DNA of 64,000 nucleotides from Cladopsammia gracilis (lineage: Eukaryota; Cnidaria; Anthozoa; Scleractinia; Dendrophylliidae): assembly GCA_022457155.1 (NCBI GenBank), contig JAJGOT010001014.1, forward strand, positions 40,362-104,361, in the 5' to 3' direction. Numbering within the stretch: the stretch's first letter is position 1; each line of letters starts with the position of its first letter. A program made the translations under genes and the position numbers. Below the pieces are notes generated by a model, which saw only the letters and a program-made list of their open reading frames with translations, was not told the DNA's origin and did no database searches. Shown here in pieces: positions 11,179-21,388 of the stretch.

Positions 11179-11629
11179 TTTTATACAATGAACTGAATAC
11201 TACGTGCTCTGTGATTGGTCGTTGCCAGTGATCTATCAGAGTATAGACGCACGGCTGACGTCATATAAAAATTGTTTGCTTTGTTTTGTCCAACATGGCG
11301 CACAGTTTTGAATGTGTTTGCGAGATTATTCTGGATTGAGCAAGTGAAAACCTCGAAATATGTTTAGCAGGAGCTGTTTACGAGCAAGAAAAAGAAGAAA
11401 CCAAGACGAAAAGTATTCTTGGCGACTTGAAAAATACCTAAACTGGAACAAATCTTCGAACAGTCGAGCGCTACGAGGCAAGTTCGTAATTTTACTCTTT
11501 TTACTTTTCTGTTCATTGTATAGTTAAATAGATGCACGCTCGCGTTATTGAATTGGATTGGGTGAATTTCCTAGCTATGTTATAAATATATTTTAAAGGT
11601 AACCATCATTCAAAAAGTGTTCCTTTCTG
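11179..11629. other. Non-coding, nothing recognised
   Basis: I find no long open frame or known element. A CAACATGGCG context at about 11292 resembles a metazoan translation start but is not followed by a usable frame. Confidence 0.3.
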
Positions 11630-12060
11630 TGGGTGTGAGCATCCTATAGTCACCTTAGTACGACTACACCTTTGGCTTGGTACACCTGACATAACAACTA
11701 CTGCTTTCCATTTTAGGCTTATGGGCATGGCTTTTGACATGTTCATACACTGCAAAGTATCTCTGAGAGATTTACAGATGTTCTTGAGTCAATTGAAATC
11801 GGTTATATATGTTGTGTTACAAACCAGTTAAATTTGTTATTTTCCTTTGTCCCAGGATAATTAACATAATCTCAGACAAAAGAAAAACCAAAATCAAACT
11901 GGTTTGAAAATTTTCAAACCAAAGAAAACTTTGAACCACAACATATACGATGTACACGTATCACCGTCTTACAAATGCACCGTCATTTATAAAAATACAG
12001 ACTACAAAAAATATTGCTTGAAAGTCATTTACATCAGCCTGGCGTAAAGGGGTGGGGTGG
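11630..12060. repeat. Left arm (outer part) of large inverted repeat
   Basis: Several blocks are reverse-complement copies of 43310-44090. Examples are TTTACAGATGTTCTTGAGTC (about 11773 versus about 43880), the block around GGTTTGAAAATTTTCAAA (about 11900 versus about 43455) and CATCAGCCTGGCGTAAAG (about 12030 versus about 43320). The segment is non-coding. Confidence 0.75.
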
Positions 12061-12393
12061 GGGGTTAATAGATTGCTCGTTTAACCTTGTCTTTTAACCT
12101 TGTCTTTGAATGAAATGACATGTGGTGTCTGGTAAATACTGCCGCGACAGCTGCATCTACCAGGAAAATTCTCTGTTCTTATATTAACGGCGTGGTCTGG
12201 TAATTTTCTTCGAGGTTGACATAATTCAGCGTGCTAAAAGGCGAACTGATAACTACCCATTTATATATATATATATATATATACCGCAATCACTGCATGT
12301 TAATAATCCATGCGAGGCAGCGTGTCATGTGTGCAAAAGGTGCTGTGTTTTTATCTTGTTTTTATCTTGTTCAATTTCGATCTCAATCCACGC
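12061..12393. other. Non-coding, short (TA)n
   Basis: This stretch contains a dinucleotide run (TA)11 at about 12261-12283 and no gene. It lies just upstream of the hAT remnant. Confidence 0.4.
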
Positions 12394-12990
12394 TCAATGG
12401 ACCTCGCCAAACATCCAGAATGAGCTACTGGGGAAAACCGAAACGTCAGTACTGCTTCTCCGCCATCGAAACCAGAGGATTACCATCGTGCCAACACATT
12501 TTTCACCTCTCTGAATAAGGTCCGAAATTGAGAATCGGTTCAGTGGAAATGACCAAGATGTTCTTTGTGCGTTGGGTGACATCACCCTTAGTGATTCGCC
12601 CACCAGTGATAGCTCTGACCTGGTTGCCAGGTACTATAACCTCGACAAGGAGCTACTCCAGGCAGACCAACTGTTCAGTCATTTCAAGACAGCACACGTG
12701 GAGAGATCAATAAAAACAGCTGCAGAAATCATTGAAGCATTGCACGAAAACAGCCTTTATGAAATGAACCCAGAGTTCTCGAAGGTCGCGTCCACTCTGG
12801 GCGTCATCCCCGCAACATGATGCACAGCGGAGCACTCATTCAGCGGACTCCGGCGCTTAAAGACTTACCTTCGGAGCACGATGGGACAGAATAAACTAAA
12901 TAGCATTGCTATCGTCTGTATTGAGCGCTCCTACGGCAATAAAGTCATTGTCAGTATGGACAAGATAATAAACATTTTTGGACAACACCA
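12394..12990 (+). pseudogene. hAT-family transposase C-terminal remnant
   Basis: After frame changes and a stop at about 12818, the plus strand encodes a segment with the hAT C-terminal dimerisation signature: AEHSFSGLRRLKTYLRSTMG, then LNSIAIVCIERSY (about 12825-12940). It is preceded by helical sequence in the 12572-12820 frame. No catalytic core is present. The fragment interrupts the left arm of the large inverted repeat, because it is missing from the right arm. Confidence 0.7.
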
Positions 12991-13279
12991 CGGAAGAAAC
13001 ATCTTTTTCTTTTAATAAGTTTTTTATTTTACTAGATAGAGTGTGCGAGGTTTCCAAAAAAAAAAACTATTTTGGAATTATAACAGTTACATTACTTAAA
13101 AAAAGCATTAGACTTAGGAATTGTAAACGTTTTTGTTTTTCATGCAATTTGAGTGAGTTTGTATCCCGATTTCAACACCCACGCATTCGGCGGGCATTCT
13201 GTAAATGTTTTGGGCAACAAGGTCACTCCCCTCCCCCCACCCCCCCCCCCCCCCCCCAAGGCCAAAGGTGCCCGTACGC
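12991..13279. other. Non-coding, poly-C tract
   Basis: AT-rich sequence is followed by a C-rich tract at about 13227-13258. Any frame through it, including a proline-rich one, is low complexity. Confidence 0.4.
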
Positions 13280-13790
13280 CTATGAAAACGATAGCTACTA
13301 TCTTGACATTTGATTCTGTAAAGGATCCTTCTAATTTATACGCCAATGTTCAGTCTTCGCCCACATTTCCGGATGTTATACCCAATTCTACTCGGAGAAC
13401 GGCCATTGAACTGCATTGTTTGAAGGAGAGGTGTGGAGAAGAAATCTCCTTCTTAACAGCTAGTTTAAATGCATAGGCTTGTTTTTTGTATCTTTTCTTC
13501 GCAAACAAATGACCATTCTTGCGATGGCATTGAATTCAGAGGGAACCGAAGAACCAGCAAATGTCACCCGACTAAACAATTTGTTTCTTTCCAAACGGGC
13601 TTAACGTGGAAAGCAGCTATACTCCTTGAAATGTCCCTGGGGAGAACTTGTTCCCATTACTCTTGAATAACATGAAATTGCTTTGTCCTACCACGAGTTT
13701 GTGGACACCAACATGCCTGAAGTGGATGCCCGGTGAGCCAGGATGAAACCTCCACAAACGGGGGTTGAGCTATTGACGTTTTAAAACCCC
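13280..13790 (+). pseudogene. Left arm (inner part) of large inverted repeat; decayed transposase-like ORF
   Basis: The frame at 13280-13476 shares its sequence (ILTFDSV, SSPTFP, IELHCLKERCGEEIS) with the longer minus-strand frame at 42702-43112. The similarity ends near 13765. The segment is vaguely reminiscent of the helical C-terminal part of KDZ-type transposases, but I cannot establish this. The last 27 bp (about 13764-13790, GTTGAGCTA, TGACGTT, AAAACCCC) recur inverted at 41338-41364. Confidence 0.5.
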
Positions 13791-16700
13791 GCCGTTTTGG
13801 TCATTTCCCGTCAAATCGTTACTTTATGGGTGAGCTTGGATGAAATATTGGACATTATTCGCATACATTTCTTAAAATCCCATTTTGAGTTTTATGCGAA
13901 ATAGTCCGCTGTTTTGGTCATTTGCCGTCAAATCGTTACTTTATGGGTGAGCTTGGATGAAATATTGGATCTTATTCGCATACATTTCTTAAAATCCCAT
14001 TTTGAGTTTTATGCGAAATAGTCCGCCGTTTTGGTCATTTGCCGTCAAATCGTTACTTTATGGGTGAGCTTGGATGAAATATTGGACCTTATTCGCATAC
14101 ATTTCTTAAAATCCCATTTTCAGTTTTATGCGAAATAGTCCGCTGTATTGGTCATTTGCCGTCAAATCGTTACTTTATGGGTGAGCTTAGACAAAATATC
14201 GGACCTTATTCGCACACATTTCTTAAAATCCCATTTTGAGTTTTATGCGAAATAGTCCGCCGTTTTGGTCATTTCCCGTCAAATCGTTATTTTATGGGTG
14301 AGCTTGGATGAAATATCGGACCTTATTCGCATACATTTATTGAAATCCCATTTTGAGTTTTATGCGAAATAGTCCGTCGTTTTTGTCATTTCCCGTCAAA
14401 TCGTTACCTTATGGGTGAGCTTGGATGAAATAATGGACCTTGTTCGCATTCATTTCTTAAAATCCCATTTTGAGTTTTATGCGAAATAGTCCGCTGTTTT
14501 GGTCATTTGCCGTCAAATCGTTACTTTATGGGTGAGCTTGGGCAAAATATCGGACCTTATTCGCACACATTTATTGAAATCCCGTTTTGAGTTTTATGCG
14601 AAATAGTCCGCCGTTTTGTTCATTTCCCGTCAAATCGTTACTTTAATGGTGAGCTTGGATGAAATATTGGACCTTATTCGCATACATTTATTTAAATCCC
14701 ATTTTGAGTTTTATGCGAAATAGTCCGCCGTTTTGGTAATTTGCCGTCAAATCGTTACTTTATGGGTGAGCTTGGATGAAATATTGGACCTTATTCGCAT
14801 ACATTTATTGAAATCCCATTTTGAATTTTATGTGAAATAGTCCGCCGTTTTGGTCATTTTCCGTCAAATCGTTACTTTATGGGTGAGCTTGGATGAAATA
14901 TTGGACCTTATTCGCGTACATTTCTTAAAATCCCATTTTGAGTTTTATGCGAAATAGTCCGCTGTATTGGTCATTTGCCGTCAAATCGTTACTTTATGGG
15001 TGAGCTTGGACAAAATATCGGATCTTATTCGCACACATTTCTTAAAATCCCATTTTGAGTTTTATTCGAAATAGTCCGCCGTTTTGGTCATTTCCCGTCA
15101 AATCGTTACTTTAATGGTGAGCTTGGATGAAATATTGGACCTTATTCGCATACATTTATTTAAATCCCATTTTGAGTTTTATGCGAAATAGTCCGCCGTT
15201 TTGGTAATTTGCCGTCAAATCGTTACTTTATGGGTGAGCTTGGATGAAATATTGGACCTTATTCGCATACATTTCTTAAAATCCCATTTTGAGTTTTATG
15301 CAAATAGTCCGCCGTTTTGGTCATTTCCCGTCAAATCGTTATTTTATGGGTGAGCTTGGATGAAATATCGGACCTTATTCGCATACATTTATTGAAATCC
15401 CATTGTGAGTTTTATGCGAAATATTCCGTCGTTTTGGTCATTTCCCGTCAAATCGTTACCTTATGGGTGAGCTTGGATGAAATAATGGACCTTGTTCGCA
15501 TTCATTTCTTAAAATCCCATTTTGAGTAGTTTTATGCGAAATAGACCGCCGTTTTAGTCATTTCCCGTCAAATCGTTACTTTATGGGTGAGCTTGGATGA
15601 AATATTGGACCTTATTCGCATACATTTATTGAAATCCCATTTTGAGTTTTATGCGAAATAGTCCACCGTTTTGGTCATTTCCCGTCAAATCGTCACTTTA
15701 TGGGTGAGCGTGGATGAAATATTGCACCTTATTCGCATACATTTCTTAAAATCCCATTTTGAGTTTTATACGTAATAGTCCGCTGTTTTGGTCATTTGCC
15801 GTCAAATCGTTACTTTATGGGTGAGCTTGGATGAAATATTTGACCTTATTCGCATACATTTATTGAAATCCCATTTTGAGTTTTATGCGAAATAGTCCGC
15901 CGTTTTGGTAATTTGCCGTCAAATCGTTACTTTATGGGTGAGCTTGGATGAAATATTGGACCTTATTCGCATACATTTCTTAAAATCCCATTTTGAGTTT
16001 TATGCGAAATAGTACGCTGTATTGGTCATTTGCCGTCAAATCGTTACTTTATGTGTGAGCTTGGACAAAATGTCGGACCTTATTCGCATACATTTATTGA
16101 AATCCCATTTTGAGTTTTATGCGAAATAGTCCGCCGTTTTGGTCATTTCCCGTCAAATCGTTACTTTAATGGTGAGCTTGGATGAAATATTGGACCTTAT
16201 TCGCATACATTTATTTAAATCCCATTTTGAGTTTTATGCGAAATAGTCCGCCGTTTTGGTCATTTCCCGTCAAATCGTTATTTTATGGGTGAGCTTGGAT
16301 GAAATATCGGACCTTATTCGCATACATTTATTGAAATCCCATTTTGAGTTTTATGCGAAATAGTCCGTCGTTTTTGTCATTTCCCGTCAAATCGTTACCT
16401 TATGGGTGAGCTTGGATGAAATAATGGACCTTGTTCGCATTCATTTCTTAAAATCCCATTTTGAGTTTTATGCGAAATAGTCCGCCGTTTTGGTCATTTC
16501 CCGTCAAATCGTTACTTTAATGGTGAGCTTGGATGAAATATTGGACCTTATTCGCATACATTTATTTAAATCCCATTTTGAGTTCTATGCGAAATAGTCC
16601 GCCGTTTTGGTCATTTCCCGTCAAATCGTTACTTTATGGGTGAGCTTGGATGAAATATTGGACCTTATTCGCATACATTTCATAAAATCCCATTTTGAGT

Positions 16701-17740
16701 TTTATGCGAAATAGTCCGCTGTATTGGTCATTTGCCGTCAAATCGTTACTTTATGGGTGAGCTTAGACAAAATATCGGACCTTATTCGCACACATTTCTT
16801 AAAATCCCATTTTGAGTTTTATGCGAAATAGTCCGCCGTTTTGGTAATTTGCCGTCAAATCGTTACTTTATGGGTGAGCTTGGATGAAATATTGGACCTT
16901 ATTCGCATACATTTATTGAAATCCCATTTTGAATTTTATGTGAAATAGTCCGCCGTTTTGGTCATTTTCCGTGAAATCGTTACTTTATGGGTGAGCTTGG
17001 ATGAAATATTGGACCTTATTCGCATACATTCTTAAAATCCCATTTTGAGTTTTATGCGAAATAGTCCGCTGTATTGGTCATTTGCCGTCAAATCGTTACT
17101 TTATGGGTGAGCTTGGACAATATATCGGACCTTATTCGCACACATTTCTTAAAATCCCATTTTGAGTTTTATTCGAAATAGTCCGCCGTTTTGGTCAGTT
17201 CCCGTCAAATCGTTATTTTATGGGTGAGCGTGGATGAGATATTGGACCTTATTCGCATACATTTCTTAAAATCCCATTTTGAGTTTTATGCGAAATAGTC
17301 CGCCGTTTTGGTAATTTGCCGTCAAATCGTTACTTTATGGGTGAGCTTGGATGAAATATTGGACCTTATTCGCATACATTTATTGAAATCCCATTTTGAA
17401 TTTTATGTGAAATAGTCCGCCGTTTTGGTCATTTTCCGTCAAATCGTTACTTTATGGGTGAGCTTGGATGAAATATTGGACCTTATTCGCGTACATTTCT
17501 TAAAATCCCATTTTGAGTTTTATGCGAAATAGTCCGCTGTATTGGTCATTTGCCGTCAAATCGTTACTTCATGGGTGAGCTTGGACAAAATACCGGACCT
17601 TATTCGCACACATTTCTTAAAATCCCATTTTGAGTTTTATTCGAAATAGTCCGCCGTTTTGGTCATTTCCCGTCAAATCGTTACTTTAATGGTGAGCTTG
17701 GATGAAATATTGGACCTTATTCGCATACATTTATTTAAAT
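13785..17740. repeat. 117-bp satellite array, left block (about 34 units)
   Basis: Tandem units average 117 bp (for example successive GTCCGC anchors at 13904, 14021 and 14138). Each contains GTCAAATCGTTACTTTATGG, GAGCTTGGATGAAATATTGG and ATCCCATTTTGAGTTTTATG. Variant units recur in order at longer distances, so there is higher-order structure. No coding capacity is apparent; the 70-residue frame at 15317-15529 is a satellite artefact repeated at 39126-39338. Confidence 0.95.
17733..17740 (+). repeat. Candidate target-site duplication, left of the Polinton
   Basis: ATTTAAAT here is repeated at 35323-35330. The satellite unit reads ATTTAAATCCC when uninterrupted. Four extra bases (CAGT, 17741-17744) separate it from the TIR on this side only. 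Confidence 0.6.
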
Positions 17741-17744
17741 CAGT

Positions 17745-18189
17745 AGTGTAAATCTGACGGTTCTAGCGCATTTTCATTAAATTTCGTTAAATTATCGATC
17801 GTTCACATTAATTTAACGAGAAAATGACCCGTTCACACGTTCACAACTCGCGAGTCACGGGTCACATGCATAACGCATTTTCGTTAAATTATCGATCATT
17901 CACATTAATTTAACGGTATACACATACACGTTCACAACTCACGAGTCACGAGTCACGCAAAATGATTATTCACCACTAGTAGTAGTCACACACACGAATG
18001 TGTTCCCCAAAGAGATACCACTCAAGCAACACTGGTGAGTTCTATGGAAGAGAAAAATCGACACTACCTAAAGAAAGCACCGCAATTCTAAGCGACTATC
18101 CCAAAGAGATACCACTCAAGCAACACTGTTAGGTTAAGGTAAGGAATTTTTTTAAAAAATGGAATTAAAGAAATAATAAGTACTAATAA
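17745..18189 (+). repeat. Left terminal inverted repeat of the Polinton
   Basis: The repeat matches the reverse complement of 34845-35322. The outer 330 bp or so are essentially identical. After AGCGACT the right copy has about 21 extra bases, and a second small difference lies near the T-rich tract at 18145-18160. It contains internal repeats: TCACATTAATTTAACG twice, CGAGTCACG words, and GAGATACCACTCAAGCAACACT twice. The inner edge reaches to within 6 bp of the first start codon, so the TIR includes the promoter of the first gene. Confidence 0.9.
18165..18174 (+). promoter_or_regulatory. Early-type promoter box TTAAAGAAAT
   Basis: The box starts 31 nt before the ATG at 18196. The same decamer, or a one-base variant, stands 27-32 nt before the ATGs at 18614, 19244, 34447 (minus) and 34842 (minus). 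Confidence 0.65.
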
Positions 18190-18195
18190 AAGCAA

Positions 18196-18585
18196 ATGGC
18201 TAATCGAAAAATTTTGATTGATGAGGAAATTATTGATGATACCATGTTATTAATAAGAACATGGGAACAGGGGGAATATGGTTTGAAGATAAAAAAGCGA
18301 ATTGTTGAAGCTTTACTACTATATGGAAACACCATGGAACAAGTTTCAAACTATTTAGTTAAGGCATTTCGTTTTTGTAAATTTAAACCTGGTGTAGATG
18401 AGGTTTTCAAATTGTTTGCACGTCCAATAAATTATTGTAAACATGACTTACAATTAGGTGATTGCCCTTCTTGTAGAGGGTCTAAAATCAGACGGGGACG
18501 TAAAAAACCGACTAATTCACAACCCATGGAAGTAGAGATAGTCAAACCAATTTCTAGAGAGATGAAATTAAAGAAATGGAATTAA
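18196..18585 (+). CDS. Polinton small protein with C/H-rich cluster, unknown function
   Basis: The 129-residue product starts at the first ATG after the TIR. Its N-terminal two thirds look helical. A C-K-H...C-P-S-C cluster (about residues 80-95) could bind one zinc ion and is followed by a basic segment (RRGRKKP). The gene lies at the left end next to other small genes sharing the TTAAAGAAAT box. By position and promoter I infer an early accessory role (regulation or host interaction). I do not recognise the family. Confidence 0.7.
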   Translation: MANRKILIDEEIIDDTMLLIRTWEQGEYGLKIKKRIVEALLLYGNTMEQVSNYLVKAFRFCKFKPGVDEVFKLFARPINYCKHDLQLGDCPSCRGSKIRRGRKKPTNSQPMEVEIVKPISREMKLKKWN

Positions 18586-18591
18586 AGAAAT
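18582..18591 (+). promoter_or_regulatory. Early-type promoter box TTAAAGAAAT
   Basis: The box starts 32 nt before the ATG at 18614 and overlaps the stop codon of the preceding gene. A second identical decamer sits at 18568-18577, inside the end of that gene. Confidence 0.6.
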
Positions 18592-18613
18592 AAAATATAC
18601 TAAATAAAAAGCA

Positions 18614-19165
18614 ATGGAAAAGCATTCGAAAAGCACACTCAAAGAATTGCAATTTTTAGCAAAAGAGATGAAAATCAAGGGATATTATCTAATGCGGAAA
18701 GCAGAATTAATTGATGCGCTAGATGCTGTTGAAAGACAAGAGCCTGTGAAATCACCAAAGCGTAAAGTTTTACTTTGTCTTCACGGAAGAAATAAATACA
18801 GTTGTAAGGAGTGTTCAGGTTCAAGGATTTGTGAACACGATAGACAAGAGTATATTTGCAAAGAATGTGGTGGAAATGGTATATGTGCCCATTGGAACAT
18901 CAAATATTATTGTAAAGAATGCGGTGGAAAGGGAATCTGTATACACGGTAAAAACAAATATTATTGTAAAGAATGCGGTGGAAAGGGAATCTGTAAACAT
19001 GATAAAAACAAACGATATTGTAAAGAATGCGGTGGAGGTGCTATCTGTAATCATGGAAAAAACAGAACCAGTTGTAAGGAATGTAGAGAAGAGAAACAGC
19101 GGCGACTGGAGAAATATGACGATATTGAAGAAATTGAAATTGAATTAAGCGGAAGCGAAGATTAA
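18614..19165 (+). CDS. SAP-like domain plus 18-residue CxEC...CxH zinc repeat protein
   Basis: The first 40 residues (STLKELQFLAKEMKIKGY, KAELIDAL) fit a SAP-type DNA-binding module, also found at the start of this element's polymerase. From about residue 55 an 18-residue unit is repeated about five times: C-K-E-C-G-G-x-x-I-C-x-H followed by a basic/aromatic KNKYY. Each unit offers Cys/Cys/Cys/His ligands. Similar Cys-His repeat proteins are known from protists and large DNA viruses. The tail is acidic (DDIEEIEIELSGSED). I infer a nucleic-acid-binding early protein; the true function is unknown. Confidence 0.75.
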   Translation: MEKHSKSTLKELQFLAKEMKIKGYYLMRKAELIDALDAVERQEPVKSPKRKVLLCLHGRNKYSCKECSGSRICEHDRQEYICKECGGNGICAHWNIKYYCKECGGKGICIHGKNKYYCKECGGKGICKHDKNKRYCKECGGGAICNHGKNRTSCKECREEKQRRLEKYDDIEEIEIELSGSED

Positions 19166-19179
19166 AACCGTAATTATAA

Positions 19180-19206
19180 TTTCAACTCGCGTTTCACGAG
19201 TTGAAA
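19180..19206 (+). terminator. 3'-end hairpin after the zinc repeat gene
   Basis: A 10-bp perfect stem (TTTCAACTCG/CGAGTTGAAA) closes the loop CGTTTCA. It starts 15 nt after the stop codon end at 19165. The hairpin at 19924 has the same loop. Confidence 0.65.
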
Positions 19207-19213
19207 AATTGTC

Positions 19214-19223
19214 TTAAAGAAAT
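19214..19223 (+). promoter_or_regulatory. Early-type promoter box TTAAAGAAAT
   Basis: The box starts 30 nt before the ATG at 19244. An A/T-rich ATATACTATATAA element lies between the box and the ATG, as it does before 18614 (ATATACTAAATAA). Confidence 0.65.
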
Positions 19224-19243
19224 AAATATACTATATAACAAAC

Positions 19244-19909
19244 ATGCAACTGACAAGTCTTTCAAATATCTGCAAAGAAAATATTACTTTCCACGAGGCT
19301 GTAACATACACAGTGAAAAACACCGATTCAGAATATCAAAGGATTAAGATTGAAACCAATTATCCTAATAACAAGAAAGGACCGCTAGTTATCGAATTAC
19401 CATTTCTCTTTAGTTTTGGTGTGAATGAAAGAAGGGATAAAGTAACTAACGAGGTAGTCGGTTACTCTATTCCAGTCTGTTTATGGAGTAAAGGAGAAAA
19501 ACCAACAGCAGAAGAAGAAGAGTTTTTTAAGTGTTTAACATTTCTCGAGGATATTTGTTTTGAACAATTAGAAGACACGTATGGTCCTGAAATATCTAAT
19601 AGATTAAAACCGTTACTATATTACAAGAAAGGTGAAACAAATGCACCGATATTATATGCTAAACTCATGTATTCGGAAAAGTCAGATAAAATTTTATCGC
19701 TATTCACAGCGAAAGGAAACGAGAAACCGGATCCACTCGACTATCTTAACCAATATTGTAAAGTTAAATTAGCTTTGATAATTGAAAGCATTTACATAAG
19801 TGAAAGCGTCGTTTCACTACAGATGAAAGTTCACGAAGCATATGTTAAACCGCTAAAACAGAGACAGCTGTTGTTAACAATACAAGAAAGCGAAGATGAA
19901 GAAGATTAA
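19244..19909 (+). CDS. Polinton conserved protein, possible ssDNA-binding or accessory protein
   Basis: The 221-residue product has a predicted beta-rich core (VIELPFLFSFGVNERRD, then GYSIPVCLWSKGEKPTAEEEEF) and an acidic C-terminus (ESEDEED), a combination often seen in viral ssDNA-binding proteins. The FSFG...CLW pattern reminds me of an uncharacterised family in large DNA viruses and Polintons, recalled and not searched. It belongs to the left early cluster, with the TTAAAGAAAT box upstream and a hairpin 15 nt after its stop. Confidence 0.65.
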   Translation: MQLTSLSNICKENITFHEAVTYTVKNTDSEYQRIKIETNYPNNKKGPLVIELPFLFSFGVNERRDKVTNEVVGYSIPVCLWSKGEKPTAEEEEFFKCLTFLEDICFEQLEDTYGPEISNRLKPLLYYKKGETNAPILYAKLMYSEKSDKILSLFTAKGNEKPDPLDYLNQYCKVKLALIIESIYISESVVSLQMKVHEAYVKPLKQRQLLLTIQESEDEED

Positions 19910-19923
19910 ACTAAAATAAATCA

Positions 19924-19952
19924 ATTTCAAGTCGCGTTTCACGACTTGAAAT
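19924..19952 (+). terminator. 3'-end hairpin after the 221-residue gene
   Basis: An 11-bp perfect stem (ATTTCAAGTCG/CGACTTGAAAT) closes the loop CGTTTCA. It starts 15 nt after the gene end at 19909. Confidence 0.65.
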
Positions 19953-20097
19953 ACGTGTTCATTGAGCTGAAACGTTGTCACGTTCAGTGAAAAATAATCG
20001 ATGATGTCATCAAATAACCGGTTGAAAGCGGTTTTGACCGGTCGAAAATCAGCATGATGCATTGCAACAAAGGCTTAGCACACCATTCGAAGCAAAG

Positions 20098-20412
20098 ATG
20101 GACAACGACAGGATGCTTCGTGATGTTGAACAAACTTTCAGCCAACTTCGAGCGAAATACCCTCGAATTCATCTACATCTTCGAAAATGTTATGCTGAAA
20201 TACAAGAAAAAGAAGAAGCGTCTACAAACAAGCTGACAAACGAGGAAAAGAAAGAGAAAATCAAGACGCTTTTGAAGACGGCCATCAATATGAAACATTT
20301 GAACGTAACCTACAGTGGTTTAATTGATAAAAGTGCTGATACAGTGAAGGAACTGAAAGAGCTTTTGAAGAACCTAAATCCGTACATTTATGACAAATTT
20401 GAAAACTATTAG
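20098..20412 (+). CDS. Polinton small charged helical protein, unknown
   Basis: From the ATG at 20098 the product has 104 residues; an in-frame ATG at 20062 would add 12. It is Lys/Glu-rich and almost entirely helical, with no recognised domain. Its upstream region differs from its neighbours: it is more GC-rich, has no TTAAAGAAAT box, and carries ACCGGTT..ACCGGT and GATGATGTCATC palindromic words. It may therefore be a later acquisition with its own promoter. A tandem repeat follows. Confidence 0.55.
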   Translation: MDNDRMLRDVEQTFSQLRAKYPRIHLHLRKCYAEIQEKEEASTNKLTNEEKKEKIKTLLKTAINMKHLNVTYSGLIDKSADTVKELKELLKNLNPYIYDKFENY

Positions 20413-20473
20413 AGAGGTTTGTGAAGAAGAAAGTATCTTCTGGAAACACGTTTCTTAAGCAGTTATCAAAGGT

Positions 20474-20716
20474 CAACTGAGAAACAGCGTTGCCTTTTTT
20501 GTGAATTTAATTAACTGAGAAACAGCGTTGCCTATTTAACTGAGAAACAGCGTTGCCTATTTTTGTGAATTTAATTAACTGAGAAACAGCGTTGCCTTTG
20601 TGAATTTAATTAACTGAGAAACAGCGTTGCCTTTTTTGTGAATTTAATTAACTGAGAAACAGCGTTGCCTATTTAACTGAGAAACAGCGTTGCCTATTTT
20701 TGTGAATTTAATTAAC
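20474..20716 (+). repeat. Tandem repeats built on AACTGAGAAACAGCGTTGCC
   Basis: Seven copies of the 20-mer are separated by either TATTT or (T)n GTGAATTTAATT linkers, giving alternating short and long spacings. They lie between convergent genes of the Polinton. The block is non-coding and could be a recombination-generated minisatellite, a binding-site array or a transcript 3' region. Confidence 0.85.
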
Positions 20717-20781
20717 TAGTTAACTAAGTGAAAATAAAATGAAATGAAATGAAAATGAATGACTCACTCTTTGTGTAAATG

Positions 20782-20808
20782 ATTTATTATACGTCTTGTA
20801 TAATAAAT
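20782..20808. terminator. Hairpin between convergent Polinton genes (TTTATTATAC family)
   Basis: An 11-bp perfect stem (ATTTATTATAC/GTATAATAAAT) closes the loop GTCTT. Nearly the same stem occurs at 23824 and 28676. It sits between the convergent genes ending at 20412 and 20861 and could act on either strand. Confidence 0.6.
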
Positions 20809-20860
20809 TTCACACGCATGCGCATACACATGTTACACATGTATACACATGTTGAAGGAT

Positions 20861-21352
20861 TCATGTTATGAAAATTCTCTCATATTTCTCTTCAATCCTT
20901 TCATTAGAAAGTGTACAAAGATCACTAATCATGTCATCGATTAATCTCATCTCATCCACAAACGAATCGTGATCGAAATGTTTCCCCCGCATACAAGAAC
21001 GTAAGTCAATCAGTACTTTCTGATATGTTGTATATGCGTGTTTACTCATTTCAATCCTTCGATTATAATTCTTGTAATCGGCGTATGTTTTCAATAACAA
21101 TCCCGCACCGGCAATAACTCCTAGTGTAACGGGGTTTAGTGTAACTCCGCCTGCTATTGTACCGCTCGCGATAAGAAATGAACTACTCAGTTTACAGAAT
21201 AGATTCATTCGTTTGAAGCGTCTATAAGTCTTTTTATAACACCACCACTTCTTGTGATAAAATCTGTAAAGAGCCTTAATCTCCAACAGTCTCTCCTCAC
21301 CGATTGAAGTATCGATGTGATTGAACGTGAAAATATCTCGTTTATGTTTCAT
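20861..21352 (-). CDS. Polinton membrane-spanning protein
   Basis: The 163-residue product has a basic, aromatic N-terminal third (FYHKKWWCYKKTYRRFKR), then two closely spaced hydrophobic segments (about residues 55-90: SSFLIASGTIAGGVTL and LGVIAGAGLLL), then a helical charged tail. Comparable two-TM proteins are common in metazoan Polintons, with no settled function. It is transcribed divergently from the ATPase gene, the two ATGs being 37 bp apart in a pure A/T promoter region. Confidence 0.7.
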   Translation of the reverse strand: MKHKRDIFTFNHIDTSIGEERLLEIKALYRFYHKKWWCYKKTYRRFKRMNLFCKLSSSFLIASGTIAGGVTLNPVTLGVIAGAGLLLKTYADYKNYNRRIEMSKHAYTTYQKVLIDLRSCMRGKHFDHDSFVDEMRLIDDMISDLCTLSNERIEEKYERIFIT

Positions 21353-21388
21353 ATTTTAAAAATTAATTTATTTTTTAAATATAGTAAA

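Noticed and set aside
15317..15529. 70-residue ORF also present at 39126-39338
   Set aside because: It is identical because the 117-bp satellite block is duplicated. It is made of repeat units and is not a conserved gene.
21317..21388. Longer N-terminus for the packaging ATPase
   Set aside because: It overlaps the divergent gene's start and begins at a weak codon. The ATG at 21389 has the typical late context and leads directly into the conserved domain.
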